A DNA stretch of 39,660 nt from Nocardia altamirensis NBRC 108246 (GCF_001612685.1 NZ_BDAY01000105.1:1-39660), one strand, 5' to 3'. Shown: positions 1 to 9,715, counted from the first letter of the stretch. Numbers and translations: made by a program. The notes: a model not told the origin generated them from the letters alone.

Positions 1-799
1 CCGTGTCGGCCGCCGCCAGCGACGCGGCGACGCTGTAGCCGGTGGCCGGGTGGGCGAAGCCGCCTGCCGCGCCGAAGGTGTGCCGCCCCGGCCGTCCGCC
101 TTCGACCGGGAAGCGGACGCGTTCGACGGGTTCGCTGCCGGTGAGTTCGATTCCGCGGGAACGCAATCGATGATGCAGCCGGTCGCGCAGCGCGGTGCCG
201 TCGAGCGCGGGCCTGCCTGCCAGGCAGGTTTCCTCGAGCAGCATGGCGCCGTCGCCGAGCGGGACCGCGTAGAGGAACGACCGCGGTGCGGCCGCGGGCG
301 CTCCGTTGTCCGCCCGCCAGTCCATGAAGAGTGGTTCGAGGCCTGCACCTCGCCGTGCGTCGAGCACGACCCCGTATGCCGTCTGTTCGGCACGTGCCGG
401 GGATCGGGCGATGCCACGGGCATCGATCACTCGTCGGGCGGTCAGTACTCGTCCATCCGCCAGCGACACCGTGTCCGGCGTACAGCTCGTTGCTCGGCCG
501 ACGACGATCTCGGCGCCGGTCAGCGCGAGCGAGGTCCGCAGCCGCTCGGCATCGAACACGACATACGGCCGGTCGATCCGATGTGCCCTGGTTCCCCATG
601 CCGTCGGCTGTGCCACCGTGGCGGCTACCGCCGAAGGCGCGATCCAGTCGGGCAATTCGTCCGCCCAGGCGGCATAGGTCGCCTGCCATGCCCGATCCGG
701 TGCCGGATCCACCACGGCCACCGTCAGTCCGCGCACGAGGCAGCGATGCGCGAGCGCGCGCCCGGCCGGGCCGACACCGCAGACGATGACGTCGACGAT
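1..799 (-). CDS. lycopene cyclase family FAD-dependent protein, 3' end beyond the window
   Basis: The minus-strand frame is open from just after the upstream SDR stop to the window edge, about 265 residues. It begins VDVIVCGVGPAGRALAHRC, a dinucleotide-binding GxGxxG motif, and continues to DPAPDRAWQATYAAWADELP, which is typical of plant/actinobacterial-type lycopene beta cyclases. Near the edge it reads FGAAGGFAHPATGYSVAASL, the conserved cyclase signature. Such enzymes cyclise the ends of lycopene in carotenoid synthesis. The start is odd: the frame is the same as that of the SDR and follows its TGA directly, and I find no ATG, GTG or TTG before the Rossmann motif. The first possible GTG lies beyond it. 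Either a non-canonical start (ATC), translational coupling, readthrough or a sequence error must be invoked. The family is secure; the start is not. Confidence 0.82.
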   Translation of the reverse strand, partial: MVDVIVCGVGPAGRALAHRCLVRGLTVAVVDPAPDRAWQATYAAWADELPDWIAPSAVAATVAQPTAWGTRAHRIDRPYVVFDAERLRTSLALTGAEIVVGRATSCTPDTVSLADGRVLTARRVIDARGIARSPARAEQTAYGVVLDARRGAGLEPLFMDWRADNGAPAAAPRSFLYAVPLGDGAMLLEETCLAGRPALDGTALRDRLHHRLRSRGIELTGSEPVERVRFPVEGGRPGRHTFGAAGGFAHPATGYSVAASLAAADT

Positions 800-802
800 C
801 GC

Positions 803-1567
803 TCAGATCCCGCCGGTCGACAGCAGCCCGCCGTCCACCCGGACCGTCTCACCGGTGATCCATGCCGCCTCGTCGGAGACCAGGAACCCGATCAACTGCG
901 CCACATCCTCGGGCGTACCGAGCCGCTTCATCGGGTAAACGCTCGCCGCCCGTTCTTCGTCGTCGGAGTACAGCGCATCGGCGAACTTCGTCTTGATCAC
1001 GCCCGGCGCGACCGCGTTCACCCGGATCTTCGGCCCGAGCTGCCAGGCGAGTTCGTTGGTGAGGTGGATCAGCGCGGCCTTGGACGCACCGTAGGCGGCG
1101 ATGACTCCGCTGGATCGGATGCCAGCGACGCTGGCGACGTTGACGATCGCGCCGCCGTGCGCACCCATCCACGCCTTGTACGCCTCCTGGATATAGCCGA
1201 GCGCCGCAACCACATTCACGTCGAAGATCTTGCGCACCGCATCCAGGTCGGCGTCCATCAGCGCGCCGTACACCGGGTTGATGCCGGTGTTGTTGATGAG
1301 GATGTCCACCGAGCCGAACTGGGTGAGCGCCCGCTGGACCGCCTCGGCCCGATCCTCCGCGTGACCGGAGTTTCCCGCCAACGCCACCACTTCACCTTGA
1401 TGTCCGAGCGCCCGCAGTTCCTCGGCGGCCTGCTCCAGCGGATCCTTTTTGCGCGCGGTGATCACCACGTTCGCGCCGCGACGGAGCAGTTCGGCGGCAA
1501 CCGCCTTGCCGATGCCGCGGCTGGCCCCGGACACCAGCGCGCTCTTACCCAACAGATCGGTAGTCAT
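803..1567 (-). CDS. short-chain dehydrogenase/reductase (SDR)
   Basis: This 254-residue protein is a classical SDR, an NAD(P)H-dependent oxidoreductase of unknown substrate. It shows the cofactor motif SGASRGIG near residue 15, an NNTG variant of the NNAG motif, the catalytic Ser in VASVAG, YGASK as the YxxxK active site, and the C-terminal VDGGL motif. The ATG at 1567 gives the normal family length. The open frame runs much further upstream, but that part has no SDR homology and lies over the ABC-F gene on the other strand. The stop is followed at once, in the same frame, by the lycopene cyclase-like sequence, so the two are probably co-transcribed. Confidence 0.9.
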   Translation of the reverse strand: MTTDLLGKSALVSGASRGIGKAVAAELLRRGANVVITARKKDPLEQAAEELRALGHQGEVVALAGNSGHAEDRAEAVQRALTQFGSVDILINNTGINPVYGALMDADLDAVRKIFDVNVVAALGYIQEAYKAWMGAHGGAIVNVASVAGIRSSGVIAAYGASKAALIHLTNELAWQLGPKIRVNAVAPGVIKTKFADALYSDDEERAASVYPMKRLGTPEDVAQLIGFLVSDEAAWITGETVRVDGGLLSTGGI

Positions 1568-1798
1568 GCAACGGCAGGTTACTCGGCGGTCAACTAAGGC
1601 ATTCGCGTTACCGCCGTCACACCGCGATCGCCGGATGCGGGAGTAGCGCATGGGGCCAGGTAAAATCGGTGGTTCTTGTGCATATTCACGTCGCACAATC
1701 GAGCAGCACGCGCTGACCGACGCCAAACCGTATTTACCCACCATGCCGGCTGCACCGGCTGCCGCCCCCATGCACCACTGATCCGCGAGGAGACATCT

Positions 1799-3430
<1,632 letters not shown>

Positions 3431-3511
3431 GTTTCATCACAAGAATCCGTTGATCACGGCCCCTCGAGTGCTTAGCCTGGAAAGACGCTGCTCGGCGACT
3501 CGGAGGAAGCC

Positions 3512-3745
3512 ATGAGCGACAGGCCCGCACAAGTCAAAGCCACCTTGGGTAAGGGAACCCGTGTCACCGGGAAGTCTCGGGACCGCCTACAGACCCAATT
3601 GAAGAAGCAGTACGAGGCAGGAGCGAGCATTCGCTCGTTGGCGCGAGCAACCGGTCGCTCCTACGGCTTCATCCACAACGTGCTGGTGGAGTCGCATGTG
3701 CAACTCCGCAGCCGTGGCGGTGCCAACCGCCGTAAGAGCCAGTAG
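3512..3745 (+). CDS. small helix-turn-helix protein, Rv1473A-like
   Basis: This 77-residue basic protein starts at ATG 3512 behind a GGAGGAA ribosome-binding site. The segment YEAGASIRSLARATGRSYGF (about residues 35-54) is a helix-turn-helix, and the tail is rich in Arg/Gly/Lys. Proteins like this are widespread in actinobacteria and are annotated as putative transcriptional regulators. In M. tuberculosis an equivalent small gene follows the ABC-F gene, as here. It may bind DNA; no target is evident. The gap to the ABC-F stop is 81 bp, so read-through transcription is possible. Confidence 0.85.
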   Translation: MSDRPAQVKATLGKGTRVTGKSRDRLQTQLKKQYEAGASIRSLARATGRSYGFIHNVLVESHVQLRSRGGANRRKSQ

Positions 3746-3863
3746 CACCGCCGATCACTCGAACCGGTTCCGGTGGAATGATTTTCGCCGGGACCGGTGA
3801 GTTCGCACGCGTTACGCCGTCTGCACTGTCGAAAGACAAATTTCTCTCGACAGGAGCTGCGAC

Positions 3864-4433
3864 GTGCGGACGATCATGGTGCACATAATGGTGACGCTGG
3901 ACGGCTACGCCGCGGGCCCGGACGGCGGGCTGGACTGGATCGAAGTCGACGATTCGGAACTGGACGGCTACCTCGCCGGGTTGCTGCGCGCGGTGGACGC
4001 CCAGGTCTTCGGGCGTACGTCGTACGACCTGCTGGCCCAGTATTGGCCCGGCGCGCAACAGGATCCGGCGACGCCGGGGGACGCGATGCTGGCGCCGCTG
4101 GTCAACGGCCTGCCGAAACTCGTGCTGTCGTCGCGGGCGGACGTCGAGCTGCCTTGGCAGCCTGCACGCCGGATCGGCGCGAACCTCGCGGCGGAGATCG
4201 ACGAGCTGAAAAGCGAAGAAGGCAAGCCGATCGTCGTCTTCGCGGGGGCGCGCACCGCGCAGGAGTTCCTGCGCCTGGATGCGGTAGATGAGCTTCGGCT
4301 GCTGGTGTACCCGGTGATGATCGGTGCCGGACAGCGGCTGTTCGACGGCGTGCCCGCCGGGCAGTGGCAACTGGTCGACGCGCAGCAGTTCCCGAAATCC
4401 GGTGTGCTGGTGCAGATGTATCGGCGTCAGTAG
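3864..4433 (+). CDS. dihydrofolate reductase family protein (RibD C-terminal-like)
   Basis: This 189-residue protein belongs to the DHFR/RibD C-terminal reductase superfamily. It starts MVTLDGYAAGPDG after a short lead, has the family pattern VFGRTSYDLL near residue 50, a central Gly-Ala segment VVFAGARTAQEF, and ends with the typical DELRLLVYPVMIGAGQRLF. Members are NAD(P)H-dependent reductases; most have no known substrate and are not true folate enzymes. The start is GTG 3864 behind CAGGAG. It converges with the ATP-grasp gene and the two stop codons overlap by 7 bp. Confidence 0.88.
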   Translation: MRTIMVHIMVTLDGYAAGPDGGLDWIEVDDSELDGYLAGLLRAVDAQVFGRTSYDLLAQYWPGAQQDPATPGDAMLAPLVNGLPKLVLSSRADVELPWQPARRIGANLAAEIDELKSEEGKPIVVFAGARTAQEFLRLDAVDELRLLVYPVMIGAGQRLFDGVPAGQWQLVDAQQFPKSGVLVQMYRRQ

Positions 4434-5389
4434 TCCTCGACGGCGCCGTCGCCGTCGACGAGCAGATTGGCGAGGCTGCGGAAAATCGGTAGACCCGTCT
4501 TGATTTCCAGGTACGCGAACTGTCCCTGGGGGTTGACCTCGAGGAAGTAGTACTCGCCGTCGAGGCCGAGCCGAATGTCCAAGACGCCGAACGACAATCC
4601 GAGCGCGCCCATCAACGTCGCGAGTGACTTGCTCACCGAGGCGGGGAGATGCTCCGGCACGAAATCGACCGAGGTGTCCAGCCGGGAGTCGACGCGGCCG
4701 ACACCTGCCTGCGAGTCGATGCGCACCGTCCATTCGACGCCGTCCACCCAGACCACGCGCAGGTCGCATTCGGCGTCGATGTAGTCCTGGAAGGTGGTCG
4801 GCGCCGAGCGGATGCCGGTCAGCCTGTCGTAGTCGGCCGGGGTGATGATCCTGGTCTCGGCGAATTCGGCGCGGCTGGTCCCGGTGCGTTTGTAAACGAC
4901 TCGGCCAGGACGGGATTCGGCGAAACTGCGTGCCTCGTCCGGATCGTTGGTGATCAGCGTTTCCGGCACCGCGAAGCCTGCCCGCAGTGCGGTCTCCAGC
5001 TGCACGATCTTGCGCGCCGCCGTGCGGTCGGCGCCGGGATCGTTGACCCAGTTGGCCGGGATGGACCAGAGCATGCCCTGGATGAACCCGTCGCATTCGG
5101 CTTGGCGGAAGTCGTCGTCGGCGGCGCGAACGCCGGCGGGCACCTTGCTGAGATGCGGTCGGCGCCACCACACCGAGCGCACGTCGTCGAGTCCCATCAA
5201 GTGCGAGAGCGACCGTGTGGTGCCGAGCCGGTCGAGCCGGAAACTGCCTGACTCACGCGGAAAGTCGCGGAGATCGAAGTGAATCGCGCTGAGGCCGTGG
5301 TGTTCTCGCAGCGTCGCCGCCATCGCGGTGCCGTGCAGATCATCGGATTCGGACACGATCAGGACCGAGCCTGCCCGGCGTGCCGCCAT
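4427..5389 (-). CDS. ATP-grasp ligase, MvdC/MvdD-like (candidate graspetide maturase)
   Basis: This 320-residue protein is an ATP-grasp ligase most like the MvdC/MvdD/TgmB peptide maturases. It has SVWWRRP at residues 72-78, a motif of that group. Lys127 (ARKIVQ) and Lys167 (VYKRTG) are likely ATP-binding lysines. Asp271 (VLDIRL) and Glu284/Asn286 in FLEVNPQGQF are the likely metal ligands. The end, KTGLPIFRSLANLL, is also typical. Such enzymes join Thr/Ser or Lys side chains to Asp/Glu side chains of a ribosomal peptide, giving omega-ester or omega-amide rings. The gene starts 11 nt after the stop of the 154-residue gene upstream, so the pair is coupled. The ATG has little ribosome-binding site of its own. 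The substrate assignment is inference. A non-peptide ligase is the alternative. Confidence 0.85.
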   Translation of the reverse strand: MAARRAGSVLIVSESDDLHGTAMAATLREHHGLSAIHFDLRDFPRESGSFRLDRLGTTRSLSHLMGLDDVRSVWWRRPHLSKVPAGVRAADDDFRQAECDGFIQGMLWSIPANWVNDPGADRTAARKIVQLETALRAGFAVPETLITNDPDEARSFAESRPGRVVYKRTGTSRAEFAETRIITPADYDRLTGIRSAPTTFQDYIDAECDLRVVWVDGVEWTVRIDSQAGVGRVDSRLDTSVDFVPEHLPASVSKSLATLMGALGLSFGVLDIRLGLDGEYYFLEVNPQGQFAYLEIKTGLPIFRSLANLLVDGDGAVEDY

Positions 5390-5400
5390 GCGTGCGCCGC

Positions 5401-5865
5401 TCAGTCGAGACTGTCGCAGTTGATACCGTCGTCGCTGGTCGCGAACGACTTGGTCTGGCAATAGGTGTAGGTGGCACCGTGTGTTCCCGGCACGTCCACG
5501 ATGTTCAGCCGGTCGGCCCAGGACGCGGTGAGCTGCTGCAGCTGCTCGTCGCCGAGCGCGGCGGACGGGGATTCCGGGATGGTCATCGGCCGGTCGACCA
5601 GGTCGATGCGCAGCCTGCGGGTGAAATCGGCGGTGGCGCCCGCGCGGATGTCCACCAGGACGGGGCGGCCGTCCCGGTGGGCCGAGAGTCCGTCGGGCAG
5701 CGCAGAATCGAGGACCCGCAGCACGTCGGACCGACGGAAGGTCCACGTTCCCTCGGCGACGCGCACGGTGATGTCGCGTTCGGACTCCGCTACCAGGAAG
5801 CCCTGGAGCGGAGGAACGCGGTCAGTCTTCGGCGCGGTTCCGGGGAGGCGGAGTGCGTCGGTCAT
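5401..5865 (-). CDS. candidate graspetide precursor (154 aa)
   Basis: I do not recognise a named family for this 154-residue protein. Residues 1-125 look like a small mixed alpha/beta domain without signal peptide or membrane segment, and contain RVPPLQGFL at 16-24. The last 24 residues change character: TYTYCQTKSFATSDDGINCD and two or three more residues, rich in Thr, Ser and Asp with two Cys (136, 150). This is what an omega-ester core needs: hydroxyl donors followed by Asp acceptors. With the ATP-grasp ligase 11 nt downstream, a precursor with a C-terminal core is the most economical reading. The length is unusual, because known leaders are mostly shorter. The ATG at 5865 is preferred over the GTG just before it because GGAG then lies 7 nt upstream. 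It could instead be an accessory protein. Confidence 0.65.
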   Translation of the reverse strand: MTDALRLPGTAPKTDRVPPLQGFLVAESERDITVRVAEGTWTFRRSDVLRVLDSALPDGLSAHRDGRPVLVDIRAGATADFTRRLRIDLVDRPMTIPESPSAALGDEQLQQLTASWADRLNIVDVPGTHGATYTYCQTKSFATSDDGINCDSLD

Positions 5866-5917
5866 CACGATTCTCCGATCTGCTCGCTATTTGCCACGAC
5901 CCCCGAGCGTGAGCCCG

Positions 5918-5923
5918 ATCATA
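5918..5923 (-). promoter_or_regulatory. possible -10 element of the precursor/ATP-grasp unit
   Basis: TATGAT, one mismatch from the SigA consensus TATAAT, lies about 53 bp before the precursor start on the same strand. No good -35 hexamer stands 16-18 bp upstream, so this is only a candidate. Confidence 0.25.
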
Positions 5924-6124
5924 TCGCGCGAAGTGCGCGGATCGGTTCGGATCGAGAGATTTCACGGCCGGTGGCAAACCGGATTTCGGTGCAGGATGCG
6001 CTAGCGCCGAAAGATTTTCGGCCGACCACTGTTGGTCTCGAAGCAACTCAATAGCTACTTCCGATTGGAAAGGATGTGCTATGCATAGCCCCGGGTTGGC
6101 GGCTGTGCATCCGTAAGTGCCGAT

Positions 6125-6613
6125 TCAAAGTCCGAGCAGGTCGGGGCGCTCGGCGAGGGCCGAGAGCCGCGCACCCGGCGCGGCGATGAGCTTGCGGGCA
6201 GTCAGATCCAGGATCCCGGAAATTGCAGTCATTTCGGCCGAGAGGGTGCCGTCGAGTTTGCGGATCTCGTGCCGGAAGGTGAAGGTTTTGCCCTGGCCCC
6301 AGTGGAACTCGACCGAGACGGTGACCTCGTCGCCGCCGAGAAGTTCCCGAAGAAACTTGATGTTCGATTCCAACAGGACCGGTCCGATTCCGTCGGCGAT
6401 CAGCTTGTCCTGAGGCAACCCCGCCGCGCGCAGGAGTTCCCAGCGCGCGTGCTCGGCGTATTGCGCGTAGACCGCTTGATTCAGGTGGCCCTGCGTGTCG
6501 AGTTCGTACCCACGCACAGTCACCGGGACGGTGAAAGGTTGCCCGGGAGGTGTCGCCGCCGTCGGGGCGTCTGGCCTGCTGTCGGACGTACCCGATGAAT
6601 TGCCCATGTCCAT
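6125..6613 (-). CDS. acyl-CoA thioesterase, hotdog fold (4HBT family)
   Basis: This protein of about 160 residues has the 4-hydroxybenzoyl-CoA thioesterase signature: YELDTQGHLNQAVYAQYAEH, with the catalytic-type Asp and the GHLN turn, followed by a beta-sheet core (FHWGQGKTFTFRHEIRKLDG). The enzyme would hydrolyse an acyl-CoA or related thioester. An N-terminal extension of about 28 residues rich in Ser/Pro/Thr precedes the domain. Two ATG codons (6613, 6607) are possible and neither has a clear ribosome-binding site, so the start is unsure. The substrate is unknown. It lies 30 bp from the end of the cupin gene on the same strand. Confidence 0.85.
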   Translation of the reverse strand: MDMGNSSGTSDSRPDAPTAATPPGQPFTVPVTVRGYELDTQGHLNQAVYAQYAEHARWELLRAAGLPQDKLIADGIGPVLLESNIKFLRELLGGDEVTVSVEFHWGQGKTFTFRHEIRKLDGTLSAEMTAISGILDLTARKLIAAPGARLSALAERPDLLGL

Positions 6614-6643
6614 ACGAAATCAGGTGGGACGGTCGTGCACAAA

Positions 6644-7147
6644 TCAGCGTCGGTTCGCGTTGCGCTCGGCCCACCAGGCCGGGGCATCGACGAAGTGGTT
6701 GTCGAATTCGTCCTGCGCGGCGGCGAGGTCGGCCAGCGTCGACTCGCCCTTCGCGATCCGGTCCAGCAGCCGGAAGTATTCGAACCGCTGTACGCCGGGC
6801 ATGAGCGCGATCATGATTCGCGCTGCGCTGTCGGGCGTGGCGCCGAAGGCGTGCGGCATGAACTTCGGCACCACGATCGAGCCGCCCGCCTCGACGGTGA
6901 CGATCTTGTCGCCGGCCAGCAGCTGCAATTCGCCGTCGGCGACGTAGAAGAGCTCGTCGGACCGGGTGTGATAGTGCGGCGTCGCGCCGTCCGCACCTCG
7001 TTTCATGGTCACCTCCAGCGTGCTCAGTGTGCCGTCGGTGTCCGCGGCGTCGAGCAGCAGTCGCATGGTGACGTTCTCGGTGCCGAGCGTCTCGGCCTCC
7101 TGCGGCTGCCGGATCGCGACGTCGATACGCGGGGCGGTGCTGCTCAT
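6644..7147 (-). CDS. cupin domain protein
   Basis: This 167-residue protein has a single cupin barrel. The first cupin motif is HYHTRSDELFYVADGELQLL, with His, His and Glu metal ligands. The second is around PKFMPHAFG, which supplies a His. A C-terminal helical tail follows. Such proteins are metal-dependent dioxygenases, isomerases or storage-like proteins; the substrate cannot be told. The ATG at 7147 is chosen because GGAG lies 7 nt before it; an upstream TTG would bury that site. It is divergent from the marR-type gene, with a shared 71-bp region holding an inverted repeat, so control by that regulator is likely. Confidence 0.87.
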   Translation of the reverse strand: MSSTAPRIDVAIRQPQEAETLGTENVTMRLLLDAADTDGTLSTLEVTMKRGADGATPHYHTRSDELFYVADGELQLLAGDKIVTVEAGGSIVVPKFMPHAFGATPDSAARIMIALMPGVQRFEYFRLLDRIAKGESTLADLAAAQDEFDNHFVDAPAWWAERNANRR

Positions 7148-7172
7148 GATGGTCTCCAACTGATTCGGTGCT

Positions 7173-7196
7173 TGATAATTCGCTACCGAACTATAT
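7173..7196. promoter_or_regulatory. candidate MarR operator between cupin and marR genes
   Basis: An AT-rich imperfect inverted repeat sits between the divergent cupin and MarR starts. TTCG (7179-7182) and CGAA (7187-7190) are separated by 4 bp. Outside them GATA and TATATC extend the dyad with a two-base offset. The AT-rich character and its place between a MarR gene and a divergent target fit an autoregulatory operator. Confidence 0.5.
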
Positions 7197-7218
7197 CTCA
7201 GCGAATAGAATCCTGTCC

Positions 7219-7725
7219 ATGGGTGAAGCGGAGGCAGATGTCGTAGACGCGATCGTGGCGCAGTGGCAGCGGGAACGGCCGGACCTCGAGCTGGAGGCGA
7301 TGGCGATCGTCGGGCGCCTCGGCAGGCTGCTGATCGTGGCGCAGCGGGTGATCGAGGAGGTCTTCACCGCGCACGGGCTGCAGCGGGGCGAGTTCGATGT
7401 GCTTGCCGCGCTGCGCCGTTCCGGTGAACCGTGGGAGCTCAATCCCTCGGTGCTCGCCGACACGTTGATGCTGTCGCGGGCGGGGATGACCGGGCGCCTC
7501 GACCGATTGGAGTCGGCGGGGCTGGTGCGCAGGATCGCCGATCCGGACGATCGCCGCGCGGTGCGCGTCGCGCTCACCGCAGACGGGCGCAAGCTGGTCG
7601 ACAAGGTCGTCACCGCGCACACCGAGAACGAAACCCGCATGCTCTCGGTGCTTTCCGCGAAGGACCGCGGCGACCTCGACCGTATCGCGCGCGTGCTGCT
7701 CAGCAGCCTCGAGCCAGGCGCATGA
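7219..7725 (+). CDS. MarR family transcriptional regulator
   Basis: This 168-residue protein has the winged helix-turn-helix of MarR: a dimerising N-terminal helix pair, LNPSVLADTLMLSRAGMTGRLDRLESAGLVRR as recognition region (written here by key elements LADTLMLSR and RLESAGLV), and the wing DPDDRRAVRVALT. MarR proteins are ligand-responsive repressors that usually control a divergent gene; here that gene is the cupin. ATG 7219 is chosen. An upstream TTG frame would extend into the operator region and is less likely. The ligand is unknown. Confidence 0.9.
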   Translation: MGEAEADVVDAIVAQWQRERPDLELEAMAIVGRLGRLLIVAQRVIEEVFTAHGLQRGEFDVLAALRRSGEPWELNPSVLADTLMLSRAGMTGRLDRLESAGLVRRIADPDDRRAVRVALTADGRKLVDKVVTAHTENETRMLSVLSAKDRGDLDRIARVLLSSLEPGA

Positions 7726-7794
7726 GCCAGTGCTGTTGCGGCCGAGCCGGTTACCGGCCGACGTAGACTGCGGGTACCTACGGGGAGGTGGGGT

Positions 7795-9318
7795 ATGCGC
7801 GACATCACTCGCAACGAATTCCTGGCATGGGCGGGCAAAGCCGCGCTCGGCGCGGTCGCAGGCGGCGCGCTGTCGACGCTGGTCGGCCGTTCGGCGGCGG
7901 CCGACCCCGGCGCGCCGGTGACCGTGCTGTCGGGGGCGACCGTCATCGACGGCACCGGTGCGCCGCCGATGCCGGACACCGGCATCGTGCTCGCGGGCGA
8001 CCGGATCCTCGCGGTCGGTCGACTGCCCGAGATCCCGCTGCCGCCAGGAGTGCGCACCGTGCAGCTGGCCGGCAAGCACGTCATCCCGGGTCTGTGGGAC
8101 ATGCACACCCACATCGCGGACGCCGAACGCACCTTTCAGCCGCTGTACGTCGTCCACGGGGTGACCGGGATCCGGGAGATGTGGGGGTTCCCGCACACCG
8201 GCGACCTGCGCAGGCGTCTCGACGAGGGGCAACTGCTCGGCCCGCGAATGGTCTTCGCGGGCAGCATCATCGACGGCCCACCGGGGGTGTGGCCCGGCTC
8301 GGAGGTGGTCGCCACCGAGGCCGAAGCGCGGGCCGCGGTGCGGCGGACCAGGGACATCGGCGCCGACTTCGTCAAGGTCTATTCGCTGCTGTCGCGGGAA
8401 ACCCTCACGGCCATCGCCGACGAATCGCGCAGGGTCGGCCTGCCGTTCGCAGGCCATGTGCCGCACCGGGTTCCGGTCGCCGAGGCGGTCGACCTCGGGC
8501 AGCGCACCATCGAGCACATGTACGGCATGCAATTGGCCACGTCGAGTCGCGCGCCGGAGCTGTACGCCGAAATCGCGGCGACATGGGACGATCCGAAGGC
8601 CGACATGTCGCGTCGCGATGTGATGGAACGCGAGGCGGGGGAGACCTACAGCCCGGAACGCGCTGCGGCGCTGTTCGATCAGATGATTCGGCGTGGGGTC
8701 TGGCAGTCGCCGACCATCACCGTGGAGCAGCGATACCTCACCGGCCCGCCGACGAAGGGGCCTGACGCGCAGGACATGATGCGATACCTGCCGCGCTTCA
8801 TCCACGAGTTCTGGGGTGGCCTCGAGGCGGCATCGCCGCCGTTGTCCGCCGCGAAACGTGATATCGCGCAGCGGAACTTCGACGCACGGATGCAACTGCT
8901 CGGCGCGATGAACGCGGCGGGCGTCGGGATCGTGGCAGGCACCGACGCGGGCAATCCCTATGTGTTTCCTGGAGCTACGTTGCACGAGGAGCTGGGGTGG
9001 CTGGTGCAGGCGGGTCTGTCGCCGATGCAGGCACTGCAGTCCGCGACATCGAATGCCGCGCGGTGCGCCGGCTTGGCTGACGTCTCCGGCACCATCGGCG
9101 TCGGCAAGTACGCCGATCTCGTGGTCTTGGATCGAGATCCGCTGGCCGATATCGGCAATACCCGCCGGATCCACGCCGTGGTCTCGCGCGGGCGGTACCT
9201 CTCCGAGCAGGATCGGGCCCGCATCTTCGGTGAGATCGAGACGGCGGCCGGGGAAGAGTCCGGGCAGGTGTTGCCGAGCGGTGGTGCGCTGCCGAGGTGC
9301 TGTCCGCGCGGCAGGTGA
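7795..9318 (+). CDS. amidohydrolase family protein with N-terminal export-like signal
   Basis: This 507-residue protein is a metal-dependent hydrolase of the amidohydrolase superfamily. It shows DMHTHI (HxH metal ligands, about residue 103), the FVKVYS lysine that may be carboxylated, GHVPHR and IEHMYG as further His ligands, and GTDAGN as the last Asp ligand, followed by the usual C-terminal YADLVVLDRDPL strand. The first 38 residues (TRNEFLAW, then a hydrophobic stretch ending SAAADP) look like a Tat-type signal with Arg-Asn in place of Arg-Arg, so it may be exported. The ATG at 7795 follows GGGGAGG. Similar proteins are imidazolonepropionase- or prolidase-like; the substrate is unknown. 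Confidence 0.88.
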   Translation: MRDITRNEFLAWAGKAALGAVAGGALSTLVGRSAAADPGAPVTVLSGATVIDGTGAPPMPDTGIVLAGDRILAVGRLPEIPLPPGVRTVQLAGKHVIPGLWDMHTHIADAERTFQPLYVVHGVTGIREMWGFPHTGDLRRRLDEGQLLGPRMVFAGSIIDGPPGVWPGSEVVATEAEARAAVRRTRDIGADFVKVYSLLSRETLTAIADESRRVGLPFAGHVPHRVPVAEAVDLGQRTIEHMYGMQLATSSRAPELYAEIAATWDDPKADMSRRDVMEREAGETYSPERAAALFDQMIRRGVWQSPTITVEQRYLTGPPTKGPDAQDMMRYLPRFIHEFWGGLEAASPPLSAAKRDIAQRNFDARMQLLGAMNAAGVGIVAGTDAGNPYVFPGATLHEELGWLVQAGLSPMQALQSATSNAARCAGLADVSGTIGVGKYADLVVLDRDPLADIGNTRRIHAVVSRGRYLSEQDRARIFGEIETAAGEESGQVLPSGGALPRCCPRGR

Positions 9319-9391
9319 ATGCGGTAAAGGATCCGTCAAATCGGATTCCGAAGTCTTGCCCCCGATCTCGCGGATCGGTTTGATCACGGGT

Positions 9392-9535
9392 ATGACCGCG
9401 ACATCCGGCCTTCGACGCGCGCTGCGCGGAAGATTCGGCGTCGCCGCGTGCCGAGACCGCGCACTGCCTTCCGCGTTGGAGCGCGTCGGTTTCGGCAGTG
9501 AGGACGAGCCGCCGAGTCCGGCGCCGTCGGTCTGA
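9392..9535 (+). CDS. possible small protein, 47 aa
   Basis: A 47-codon frame (MTATSGLRRALRGRFG...) ending in an acidic Pro/Ser-rich tail lies between the amidohydrolase and the next SDR. Third codon positions are mostly G or C, as in real genes here, but the ribosome-binding site is weak and I recognise no family. It may be chance. Confidence 0.25.
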   Translation: MTATSGLRRALRGRFGVAACRDRALPSALERVGFGSEDEPPSPAPSV

Positions 9536-9715
9536 TTCCCGTCGCGTGGCCCATTGGCGCCACGTGTCACCTGCTCGCGCTTGTCTGCGCGAGTTCCCCT
9601 CTGCGACCGCAGAATCGCGACCTCTGATCGCGAATCCGTTTTCCGCCTGCGTCGTTCGTGATCGCGCGACTCGTTCGTGATCCCGCGACGCGGGCACTCA
9701 CCCGATGGGAGAGCT
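9536..9715. other. non-coding gap with a short direct repeat
   Basis: Together with 9319-9391 this gap holds no convincing gene apart from the possible 47-residue ORF between them. A 19-bp direct repeat beginning CGTTCGTGATC occurs at 9653 and 9672, just upstream of the SDR ribosome-binding site (GGGAGAG). Confidence 0.4.

Noticed and set aside
6078..6117. 11-codon ORF (ATG 6081) with GGAAAGG site and palindrome GCTATGCATAGC
   Set aside because: It is very short, with no downstream gene on its strand; the palindrome is noted but may be chance.
7198..9570. 790-codon minus-strand frame
   Set aside because: It is antisense to the marR and amidohydrolase genes and has a shadow-type composition.
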